DNA of 64,000 nt from contig JAJQBQ010000011.1 of assembly GCA_021203205.1 (NCBI GenBank), positions 31,230 through 95,229 on the forward strand, given 5' to 3'. Within the stretch, counting starts at the first letter, position 1. Each line of letters starts with the position of its first letter. Shown here piece after piece: positions 8,995 to 16,069 of this stretch. Below the pieces are notes generated by a model that was given only the letters and a program-made list of their open reading frames with translations, was not told where the DNA came from and made no database searches. This DNA comes from Lachnospiraceae bacterium. GTDB taxonomy: Bacteria; Bacillota; Clostridia; Lachnospirales; Lachnospiraceae. The position numbers and the translations under genes are program-made.

Positions 8995-9012
8995 TTAGTG
9001 GCTAGCCACTAA
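8995..9012. repeat. 18-bp perfect palindrome between decarboxylase and speE
   Basis: TTAGTGGCTAGCCACTAA is a perfect dyad sitting in the short spacer after the decarboxylase stop codon. It could form a small intercistronic hairpin or bind a dimeric regulator. Confidence 0.6.
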
Positions 9013-9015
9013 CCA

Positions 9016-10467
9016 TTACCCAACCAGCACCTTCAGACTCTCAATCTCCATACTCTCCGGCCCCTGCAGCGAGCAGCCTTTTTCCTTTGCGTAGGCGATA
9101 TGGTCGATAATCTCTTTCGTTACCATCTCCCCCGGCGCAAGGATCGGGATTCCCGGCGGGTAGCACATGACCGATTCCCCGCAGATGCGCCCCGCGGCCT
9201 CCGCGACAGGCACGGATACCTTGTCCGCGTAAAATGCCTGCTGCGGCGTACACACCACGGTGGGGTTGATATATTCCGCCGGAGCCAGCGCCCCGGATTT
9301 TTTTTCGTAAAGTCTGCGGATATCCGCCAGCGCCCCCACCAGCCGCTCGATATCGCGGATACGGTCGCCGATGGAAATATAGGCGAGAATGTTGCCCAGG
9401 TCGCCGAATTCGATCTGGATGTCGTACTCATCCCGCAGCAGATCGTACACCTCGATGCCGTTTAAGCCGATGCCGCCGGTATAGACCGCCAGTTTCGTCA
9501 CGTCGAAGTCGTAGACGCTGGTGCCGTTGATGAGCTCGCGCCCGTAGGCGTAGTAACCGCCGATGGAGTTGATCTCATCTCTGGCGTACTCGGACATCTC
9601 CACCACTTTCCCGAAGGATTCCTTCCCCCGCAGTGCCAGGTTGCGGCGCGAGATGTCAAGGCTCGACAGCAGCAGATACGATGCGCTGGTGGTCTGGGTG
9701 AGGTTGATGATCTGGCGCACATAATCCGCGTTCACAGACGGCCCCGTGAGCAGAATGGAACTCTGAGTGAGGCTGCCGCCGGATTTGTGCATAGAAACAG
9801 CGGCCATGTCCGCGCCCGCCGCCATGCCGGAGACGGGGAGGTTTTCCCCAAAATACAGGTGCGTGCCGTGGGCCTCGTCCACCAGAACTTTCATGCCGTT
9901 CCGGTGCCCGATCTCCACGATCTTCTTTAAATCCGAACAGATGCCGTAGTAGGTCGGGTTGTTGACTAGAATGGCCTTCGCGTCCGGGTTCTCCCGCACG
10001 GCCTGCTCCACCTTTTCCGGCTCCATACCCAATGCAATCCCGATCTCATTATTTAATTCCGGCTCCACATACACCGGCACCGCGCCGCACAGAACCAGCG
10101 CGTTGATAGCGCTCTTATGCACATTGCGCGGCATGATAATCTTGTCATTCGCCTTAAGCACCGAGAGCACCATGCTCTGCACCGCGCTGGTGGTGCCGCC
10201 CACCATCAAAAAGGCGTGGCTGGCCCCAAACGCATCCGCCGCCAGATCTTCCGCCTCGCGCACCACCGAAACCGGGTGGCACAGATTATCCAGCGGTTTC
10301 ATGGAATTCACGTCCACGCTCACACATTTTTCGCCGAGGAAATCCCTAAGCTCCGGGTTTCCCCGCCCTCTTTTATGCCCGGGCACATCGAAGGGCACCA
10401 CCCTCCGCTTCCGGAAATTCTCAAGCGCCGTGTAGATCGGCGCCGATTTCTGCCAGTTCTTGTCCAT
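9016..10467 (-). CDS. speA: Arginine/ornithine/lysine decarboxylase, fold type I PLP
   Basis: This 483-residue short-form Orn/Lys/Arg decarboxylase (as in Bacillus SpeA) makes a diamine or agmatine precursor. The N-terminal motif is FDVPGHKRGRG, the cofactor-binding DEAHGTH is at about 197-203, and the Schiff-base Lys lies in SMHKSGGSLTQSS (about 228). The C-terminal domain carries CYPPGIPILAPGE. The substrate cannot be set from sequence. The neighbours (speE and carboxyspermidine genes) show it feeds spermidine synthesis. No agmatine deiminase or ureohydrolase is nearby, so ornithine decarboxylation or remote agmatine genes are both possible. It starts 19 bases after the pyrD stop, so it is probably co-transcribed with pyrimidine genes. 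Confidence 0.88.
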   Translation of the reverse strand: MDKNWQKSAPIYTALENFRKRRVVPFDVPGHKRGRGNPELRDFLGEKCVSVDVNSMKPLDNLCHPVSVVREAEDLAADAFGASHAFLMVGGTTSAVQSMVLSVLKANDKIIMPRNVHKSAINALVLCGAVPVYVEPELNNEIGIALGMEPEKVEQAVRENPDAKAILVNNPTYYGICSDLKKIVEIGHRNGMKVLVDEAHGTHLYFGENLPVSGMAAGADMAAVSMHKSGGSLTQSSILLTGPSVNADYVRQIINLTQTTSASYLLLSSLDISRRNLALRGKESFGKVVEMSEYARDEINSIGGYYAYGRELINGTSVYDFDVTKLAVYTGGIGLNGIEVYDLLRDEYDIQIEFGDLGNILAYISIGDRIRDIERLVGALADIRRLYEKKSGALAPAEYINPTVVCTPQQAFYADKVSVPVAEAAGRICGESVMCYPPGIPILAPGEMVTKEIIDHIAYAKEKGCSLQGPESMEIESLKVLVG

Positions 10468-10486
10468 CGATCATATAGAGCCTTTC

Positions 10487-11389
10487 TTATCCAACTACCC
10501 CGATCAAATCATTGATATCTTCCACCTGATATTTTTCCATATAAGCCGCGATGCCATCCACGATCTTCACCGTCGCTTCCGGGTCAAAGAAATTCGCCGT
10601 GCCCACCGACACTGCCGTCGCGCCCGCCATGAGAAATTCCAGTGCGTCCTCCCAGGTGGCGATGCCGCCCATGCCCACCACGGGGATGCTCACCGCGTGC
10701 GCGGCCTGCCAGACCATGCGCACAGCCACCGGTTTCACTGCCGGCCCCGACAGGCCGCCCGTGCGGTTCGCCAGGGCAAAGGTTCGCTTATAAATGTCTA
10801 TTTTCATGCCGGTCAGCGTGTTGATGAGGGAGAGTGCGTCCGCGCCGCCCGCCTCCGCCGCCCGCGCCATCACGGTGATGTCCGTGACATTCGGAGACAG
10901 TTTTAAGATGATGGGCTGCTTTGCGTAACGCTTCACCTCCGCGGTGATAGCCTCCAGGGCCTTCGGATCCTGGCCGAAGGCGATGCCGCCCTCCTTCACA
11001 TTCGGGCAGGACACGTTGATCTCCAGCAGATCCACCTGCTCCGAAGCCAGACGCTCCGCCACTTCACAGTAGTCCCGTACGGATCTTCCGCACACGTTCA
11101 CCACAATTTTCGTATCATATTGTTTTAAAAACGGAATATCGCGCCTGCAAAACACATCAATCCCCGGATTTTGCAGGCCGATGGCGTTCAGCATGCCGCC
11201 GTAGGTCTCCGCCACCCGCGGCGTCGGATTGCCTGCCCAGGGCACGTTGGCCACACCCTTTGTCGTCACCGCGCCCAGGCGGTTCAGGTCAACAAATTCA
11301 CTGTACTCTTCCCCCGCGCCGAAGGTGCCGGAGGCGGTCATGACCGGGTTCTTCAGCTCTACCCCGGCAATCGATACTTTTAAATTCAT
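10487..11389 (-). CDS. pyrD: Dihydroorotate dehydrogenase B, catalytic subunit
   Basis: This FMN enzyme oxidises dihydroorotate to orotate in pyrimidine synthesis. The start MNLKVSIAGVELKNP overlaps the pyrK stop (ATGA). Typical class 1B elements are ASGTFGAGEEY, NAIGLQNPGI, the active-site Cys region INVSCPNVKEGG, KLSPNVTDI and the FMN phosphate site VGMGGI plus GATAVSVGTANF. About 300 residues, normal length. The coupled pyrK gene provides electron transfer to NAD, which defines it as the type B heterotetramer. Confidence 0.96.
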   Translation of the reverse strand: MNLKVSIAGVELKNPVMTASGTFGAGEEYSEFVDLNRLGAVTTKGVANVPWAGNPTPRVAETYGGMLNAIGLQNPGIDVFCRRDIPFLKQYDTKIVVNVCGRSVRDYCEVAERLASEQVDLLEINVSCPNVKEGGIAFGQDPKALEAITAEVKRYAKQPIILKLSPNVTDITVMARAAEAGGADALSLINTLTGMKIDIYKRTFALANRTGGLSGPAVKPVAVRMVWQAAHAVSIPVVGMGGIATWEDALEFLMAGATAVSVGTANFFDPEATVKIVDGIAAYMEKYQVEDINDLIGVVG

Positions 11390-12285
11390 AACTCGATCTC
11401 CTCCGCATAAAATACCGGCCCGTCCTTGCACACGCGGCGGTTCTTCACCTGCGAATGCTCATCTGTTTCCGTCGTTTTGCACACGCAGCCCAGACACGCG
11501 CCCACACCGCAGGCCATGCGCTCCTCCATGGAGATTTGCGTCTCCATGCCGCGAGAAAGCCCGTATTCCTTCACCGCCCGCAGCATCGGCATGGGGCCGC
11601 AGGAGTAGATGACACATGCTCCGCAGTCGTCCCTGCCGTTTCCGGCCTCCGGGCATTCCTCCGAGGCCCGAAGTTCCTCTTTCGTCACATCATCCACGGA
11701 TTTCGATTCCGTCGCACCGTTTCCGGCCTCCTCATTAGCCACTTCCTGCTCCCGCAGCGCGTCGATCACCGTCCCCTTCGTGCCGATGCTCCCGTCGTCC
11801 GAGGCGATGATCAGCTTTCCGCAGGCTGCCAGCTCATTTATCAAAAATGTCTGCTCTTTGTTCCGATATCCCACTGCAATGGTGATATGAATGTTCGGAT
11901 TCTCTTTCTTCAACGACTTAGCAAGCGCCACCAGCGGCGGGATGCCGATGCCTCCGCCAATTAAAAGCGCGTTCCGGTCTTTTTTAAGAAAATACCCGTT
12001 CCCCAGGGGCCCGATGGCGCGGATCCCGTCACCCGCCTGTAACCGCGAAAACTCCGCCGTGCCTTTCCCGACCACCCGATAGACCACCCTCAGCGCGCCG
12101 CGCTCCCGGTCGATCTCGCAGATGCTGATGGGGCGAGGCAGCAGATTTGCCGCATTCCCTGTATAGAAATTGATAAATTGTCCCGGTTTTGCCTGCGCCG
12201 CCATCTCCGGGGCATGTAGCCACATGCTGTAAATGCCTTCCGCCAGCGGTACCTGACTCATAACTTTCAGTTCTTCTTTTTTCAT
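11386..12285 (-). CDS. pyrK: Dihydroorotate dehydrogenase B, electron transfer subunit
   Basis: This flavo-iron-sulfur subunit passes electrons from PyrD FMN to NAD+. The ferredoxin-reductase barrel contains LPRPISI (FAD site), the NAD site has GGGIGIPPL, and the [2Fe-2S] Cys cluster is CGVGACLGCVC plus a later RRVCKDGPVF. The start codon chosen has GAGGACAGG upstream; an upstream in-frame ATG has no site. The product is about 299 residues against the usual 250-260; a polar Glu/Asn/Asp-rich insertion of about 45 residues (bases roughly 11620-11755) sits between the NAD-domain strands VIDALREQ and VIYSCGPMPM. The insert itself contains a short internal repeat (EEAGNG, PEAGNG). Confidence 0.95.
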   Translation of the reverse strand: MKKEELKVMSQVPLAEGIYSMWLHAPEMAAQAKPGQFINFYTGNAANLLPRPISICEIDRERGALRVVYRVVGKGTAEFSRLQAGDGIRAIGPLGNGYFLKKDRNALLIGGGIGIPPLVALAKSLKKENPNIHITIAVGYRNKEQTFLINELAACGKLIIASDDGSIGTKGTVIDALREQEVANEEAGNGATESKSVDDVTKEELRASEECPEAGNGRDDCGACVIYSCGPMPMLRAVKEYGLSRGMETQISMEERMACGVGACLGCVCKTTETDEHSQVKNRRVCKDGPVFYAEEIEL

Positions 12286-12319
12286 ACCTGTCCTCATTTC
12301 GGAACACAGAAATAACATG

Positions 12320-12494
12320 ATGATACCAGGGTCAAAAGCTCATGAATCGGAAGCTTGCTTCCGAATTCATGAGGTTGGGACCCGCAAAACATGAGGATGT
12401 AGCCACTTTTGACCCAAAATGGGGCAAAAATGAGCGGAATCCGAATGTTTTAGGATTTCGTGAGCGCGAAGCGCGAAGAAATCCGTGGTATCAT
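12320..12494. repeat. Dispersed hairpin repeat, copy A
   Basis: A 175-bp element between pyrF and pyrK with complementary ends ATGATACCA (12320-12328) and TGGTATCAT (12486-12494). Inside are three hairpins: CTCATGAAT...ATTCATGAG with a GGAAGC/GCTTCC top; AAAACAT...ATGTTTT; and GGATTTC...GAAATCC with a GCGCGAAGCGC top. It matches copy B in module order and length but differs in many stem bases, mostly in paired fashion. It is probably transcribed within the pyr mRNA. Confidence 0.85.
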
Positions 12495-12527
12495 TACTTT
12501 CTACCCCAATATCACATGATACCGGAA

Positions 12528-13451
12528 TCAGAATATCCCCGCGATATCTTCCCTCATTGCCACAACCGCCGCGCGCGCCGCGTCCGCATAACCTGCGCCG
12601 TTTTCCGCCACGATCTTCTCGTCCTTTTTCCACGCTGCGATAATACCGCGCGAAGAGTTCACGATGGCGCCGAGACCGTCTTCATTAAAGTAAGGAAGCA
12701 GATCCTTCGCCGTTCCGCCCTGTGCGCCGTAGCCCGGCACAAGGATATAGGATTTCGGCATAATTTTACGCAGCACCTTTCCCATCTCCGGGTAGGTCGC
12801 GCCCACCACACAGCCGACCTCGCTGTAGCCGCTTTCACCGATGAGGTCGCTGCCCCACTCGGCCACCTTCTCGCCCACCAGCTCGTAGAGCGGTCTGCCG
12901 TCCACGAGGCGATCCTGAAACTCGCCGGAGGAGGGGTTCGATGTCTTGACCAGGATGAAAATTCCCTTGCCCTCCGCCGCGCACACTTTTAAAAATGGCT
13001 TCACGCCGTCGGAGCCCAGGTACGGATTTACCGTGACGATATCCTCATCAAATACCTTTAAGCTGACGTTTCCGACCTGCACTCTTCCCAGATGGGCGGT
13101 GGCATAGGCTTCCGAGGTAGAGCCGATATCGCCCCGCTTCACATCTCCGATGACCACCAGTCCTTTGCTCTTTGCGTACTCCACCGTTTTCTGAAATGCC
13201 ACCATCCCCGGCACGCCGAACTGCTCGTACATGGCAACCTGCGGCTTCACCGCCGGAATCAGATCCGCAGTGGCATCGATGATCCCGATGTTAAACTGCA
13301 AAATGGCTTCCGCCGCGCCATCGAGCGTCTCACCGTACTCCCCGAAGGCTCTTTCGCGGATATATTCCGGCACATAGCTAAGCATAGGGTCAAGGCCCAC
13401 CACGATGGGAGCGCCGGTTTTTCGTATATTTTCAATTAACTTATCTATCAT
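12528..13451 (-). CDS. pyrF: Orotidine 5'-phosphate decarboxylase (long, PyrF type 2)
   Basis: This enzyme converts OMP to UMP. Family features: PIVVGLDPMLSYVP at the start, DGAAEAILQFNIGIID, KPQVAMYEQFG, VIGDVKRGDIGSTS (catalytic Lys/Asp region), ILVKTSNPSS and LVPGYGAQGG. About 307 residues, normal for the longer group 2 enzymes. The start follows GGAGGGAG directly; an upstream ATG four codons earlier overlaps the ribosome-binding site. Neighbour pyrC is separated by a 39-bp tandem-repeat tract and pyrK by hairpin-repeat copy A. Confidence 0.95.
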   Translation of the reverse strand: MIDKLIENIRKTGAPIVVGLDPMLSYVPEYIRERAFGEYGETLDGAAEAILQFNIGIIDATADLIPAVKPQVAMYEQFGVPGMVAFQKTVEYAKSKGLVVIGDVKRGDIGSTSEAYATAHLGRVQVGNVSLKVFDEDIVTVNPYLGSDGVKPFLKVCAAEGKGIFILVKTSNPSSGEFQDRLVDGRPLYELVGEKVAEWGSDLIGESGYSEVGCVVGATYPEMGKVLRKIMPKSYILVPGYGAQGGTAKDLLPYFNEDGLGAIVNSSRGIIAAWKKDEKIVAENGAGYADAARAAVVAMREDIAGIF

Positions 13452-13460
13452 ATCTCCCTC

Positions 13461-13645
13461 CATATCAAACTCATATCAAATCCTGTTTATCATCGCTCCT
13501 GATTTCAGTTCAGGTCAAATTCTGTCTGTCATCACTTCTGATTTCAACTCAGGCCAAGTCTTATCTGTCATCACTTCTGATTTCAGCTCAGGTCAAATTC
13601 TGTCTGCCATCACTTCTGATTTCAACTCAGGCCAAATCTTATCAA
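13461..13645. repeat. 39-bp tandem repeat tract between pyrC and pyrF
   Basis: Units start at 13499, 13538, 13577 and 13616 (last one partial); each begins CTGATTTCA and ends ATCACTT. A degenerate unit precedes them. Units 1 and 3 resemble each other more than units 2 and 4, so there is a 78-bp higher-order period. No spacers are present, so it is not a CRISPR. Confidence 0.9.
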
Positions 13646-13694
13646 AGTTCGCATCGAATCCTGTCTGTACCGATGCCCATGCATCAGCGAAGAG

Positions 13695-14984
13695 TCATTT
13701 ATCCCTATACACAATCTCCCCGTCCACGATGGTATATTTTACCTTCCCGCGCACGCGCCAACCGCCGAACGGCGTGTTTCTGCCCTTCGAGGCGAAGGTT
13801 TCCGGGTCGATGACAAATTCTTCGCGCGGGTCGATCACCGTGATATCCGCCATCTTTCCAACCCCAAGCGTTCCCCTGTCGATACCAAGCACCTTCGCCG
13901 GATTGCAGCTCATCTTCTCCGCCATCTGCAGCGGAGTGAGATAGCCGGTCTCCACAAGATATGTGTATGTGAGCGGAACGCTGGTCTCCAACCCTACGAT
14001 GCCGAAGGGCGCCTGGGTGATCGGTTTTGCCTTTTCCTCCGCGGCGTGGGGCGCATGGTCTGTGGAAATGCAGTCCATGACGCCGTCCCGCAGGCCGCAT
14101 TTTAAAGCCTCCACGTCCTCCGCCGTGCGCAGCGGCGGGTTCATCTTATATTCGCTGCCCTGCAGGGAGAGCGACTCGTCCGTCAGGATAAAATGGTGCG
14201 GGCAGACCTCGGCAGTCACCCGGACGCCTTCTTCCTTCGCTTCCTTCACCATGCGCACGCTGTCCTTCGTGGAGCAGTGGCACAGGTGGAGCTTCGCCCC
14301 GGTCTCCTTCGCCAGCAAAATATCGCGGGCCACGATAATGTCCTCCACAGCGTTGCTGATGCCGGCCACGCCGAGTTCCGCACTCTTTGCGCCCTGGTTC
14401 ATGACACCGCCCTCCACCAGGTTTATGTCCTCACAGTGCGCCATCACCGGAATATCCGCTTCCGCGGCCAGCTTCATGGCTTTTCGGTAAACGCCGCTGT
14501 CCATGACGGATTTTCCGTCCTCGCTGACAGCGCAGGCGCCGACCGCGGCCATCCCCGGGATGTCCGTCACTTCGCGGCCTGCCTGCCCCACAGTCACCGC
14601 GCCCACCGGCAGCACGTGTACCGGCGACACGGCGTGGGCCTGATCCACCACGTATTTCACCCGGCAGGGGTTATCCGTCGCCGGTTTCGTGTTCGGCATG
14701 GGGCAGACGGTTGTGATGCCCCCCTTCGCCGCTGCCAGCGTCCCCGTAGCGATGGTTTCCTTGTGCTCAAAGCCCGGTTCGCGCAGATGCACGTGCAGGT
14801 CGATGAGTCCCGGCATGACGAAGCAGCCGGTGACATCGATGATCTCCGCGTCCGATTCCTTCATCGGAAAATCTTCCTTAATATATACACCCGAAATCCG
14901 GCCGTCCGCGATCAGCACATCGCCCGTCGCGTCAATTCCGTTCGCCGGATCCAGGATTCTTCCGTTCTTCAGACATAAATTCAT
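13695..14984 (-). CDS. pyrC: Dihydroorotase
   Basis: This zinc amidohydrolase cyclises carbamoyl-aspartate to dihydroorotate. The metal-binding DLHVHLREPG is near residues 62-71, and other ligands lie in MAHCED and LCHCST; the catalytic STDHAPHA is near residue 300. The KGGITTVCPMPNTKP region is typical of class I enzymes of this type. 429 residues, normal length. GGAGAGG precedes the ATG. It starts 16 bases after the HIT gene stop and is probably co-transcribed with it. Confidence 0.95.
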   Translation of the reverse strand: MNLCLKNGRILDPANGIDATGDVLIADGRISGVYIKEDFPMKESDAEIIDVTGCFVMPGLIDLHVHLREPGFEHKETIATGTLAAAKGGITTVCPMPNTKPATDNPCRVKYVVDQAHAVSPVHVLPVGAVTVGQAGREVTDIPGMAAVGACAVSEDGKSVMDSGVYRKAMKLAAEADIPVMAHCEDINLVEGGVMNQGAKSAELGVAGISNAVEDIIVARDILLAKETGAKLHLCHCSTKDSVRMVKEAKEEGVRVTAEVCPHHFILTDESLSLQGSEYKMNPPLRTAEDVEALKCGLRDGVMDCISTDHAPHAAEEKAKPITQAPFGIVGLETSVPLTYTYLVETGYLTPLQMAEKMSCNPAKVLGIDRGTLGVGKMADITVIDPREEFVIDPETFASKGRNTPFGGWRVRGKVKYTIVDGEIVYRDK

Positions 14985-15000
14985 GCATCCTCTCCTTCAT

Positions 15001-15414
15001 TTAAAAATGTCCGGAAATTTTCTCCGCCAGGCTTTTCAGTTTCTCCTGCTCCGGCTCCCCCGGCACCCAGGCCACCATGGGGCCGTCACCCTCATAGCGC
15101 GGGATCATATGCACATGGAAATGATGCACCGTCTGACCTGCCGCCTCGCCGTTGTTCTGCACCAGATTCAGACCGTCACAGCCGGTCTCCTCCTTCAGCA
15201 CCGCTCCCACCTTCGCCGCCAGCGGAAGCACCTTCGCCGCAACCTCCCCAGGCAGCGAGAACAGATCCTCCGCGTGGGTCTTCGGCAGAATCAGCGCATG
15301 GCCGAACGTCGCCGGACCCGCATCAAAAATCACCCGAAAATCATCATCCTCATACAGAGTGTTGGAACCGATCACGCCGTTCGCAATTTTACAGAAAATA
15401 CAATTATCGTTCAT
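15001..15414 (-). CDS. HIT family nucleotide hydrolase
   Basis: A small (about 137-residue) histidine-triad protein that hydrolyses nucleoside phosphoramidates or adenylated small molecules. It has the zinc-type CIFCKI start, GHALILPKTHAEDLF and the triad VHHFHVHMIPRYEGD. The start chosen has AGAGG eight bases upstream; another ATG two codons earlier is too close. It is the first gene of the pyr/polyamine array, so its leader (15420-15815) probably controls the whole array. Confidence 0.92.
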   Translation of the reverse strand: MNDNCIFCKIANGVIGSNTLYEDDDFRVIFDAGPATFGHALILPKTHAEDLFSLPGEVAAKVLPLAAKVGAVLKEETGCDGLNLVQNNGEAAGQTVHHFHVHMIPRYEGDGPMVAWVPGEPEQEKLKSLAEKISGHF

Positions 15415-15420
15415 ATTCAT

Positions 15421-15815
15421 TTACCTCTCTTAAGATTTCGGCCTGTCTGCAGGCTTCTCCCATCATCCCCGGAGTTACGATCCATACGATGCCTTAAGAT
15501 TTCGGCCTGTACACAGGCTTCTCCGTTCACAAAACAGAACGAACCGCCGGATTCAAATACACCCCGTACAGCTTCGTACGTATTTCGCACGGGTCGTTTA
15601 CGCTCAGTTCCCCTGATCCTTACCAAAATATTCGCCCCGAAAAGAGCGTCACACGGCGACCATTGTAACTGATTTCCCGCAGAATAGCAAGATACGATAT
15701 TCTTTTTTCTTCGTTTTTCACGCAACCGAAGTATCTTCCTGTTTTCACGCAACCGGATTTTCTTCTCTCAGACGTTTTTCATACAACCGGATTTTCTTCT
15801 TTTCTTTTCATTTTT
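15421..15815 (-). promoter_or_regulatory. Leader region of the HIT-pyr-spe array with duplicated hairpin
   Basis: Two 31-bp direct repeats (15430-15460 and 15494-15524) share TTAAGATTTCGGCCTGT and AGGCTTCTCC; in the transcript each forms a GCCTG...CAGGC hairpin, and the second one ends at the ribosome-binding site of the HIT gene. Bases 15705-15805 hold three degenerate units related to TTTTCACGCAACCGGATTTT. The same bases also carry a 111-codon open frame, which I consider unlikely to be a gene because the two repeat copies fall in different reading frames. Confidence 0.6.
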
Positions 15816-15819
15816 TTGT

Positions 15820-15848
15820 AGTATAATAACGCGCATGATATGACACAA
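15820..15848 (-). promoter_or_regulatory. Sigma-A promoter for HIT-pyr array, overlapping hairpin repeat B
   Basis: On the minus strand TTGTGT (-35, 15843-15848), a 17-base spacer and TATACT (-10, 15820-15825). The -35 box is part of the terminal inverted repeat of copy B, so the repeat seems to supply half of the promoter. Confidence 0.55.
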
Positions 15849-16022
15849 GGGACAAAAGGTCATGAATCGAATGTTTACATTCGAATTCATGACCTTGGGG
15901 ACCGCTAAACACGAGGAAGAAGCCATTTTTCGAAGAAAAATCGGCGAATTCCGAGTGTTTATAGGATTTCGAAAGCTGGAGTGAACGCTTGCGCGCTAAC
16001 TCCGGAGAAATCCGTGTGTCAT
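15840..16022. repeat. Dispersed hairpin repeat, copy B
   Basis: A 183-bp element with ends ATGACACA (15840-15847) and TGTGTCAT (16015-16022). Hairpin 1: GGTCATGAAT...ATTCATGACC with CGAATG/CATTCG inside. Hairpin 2: TAAACAC...GTGTTTA with ATTTTTC-GAA-GAAAAAT top. Hairpin 3: GGATTTC...GAAATCC enclosing GGAGT...ACTCC. It lies between the divergent HIT and murJ genes. Confidence 0.88.
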
Positions 16023-16069
16023 GACCTTTTATCGCTTGAATCATGATATATCAATAAAGAGGTAATCCC

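Noticed and set aside
13461-13645. CRISPR-like periodic repeat
   Set aside because: Repeats are directly adjacent without unique spacers and no cas genes are present.
13405-13944. Plus-strand open frame across the 39-bp repeats
   Set aside because: It runs antisense into pyrF and pyrC, its repeat part is only open because the unit length is a multiple of three, and no ribosome-binding site supports it.
15417-15752. 111-codon minus-strand frame upstream of the HIT gene
   Set aside because: The two copies of a 31-bp repeat lie in different reading frames, so it has not evolved as protein; better read as a leader.
15808-16044. 78-codon minus-strand frame through hairpin repeat B
   Set aside because: It is just the repeat's text; copy A does not preserve the frame.
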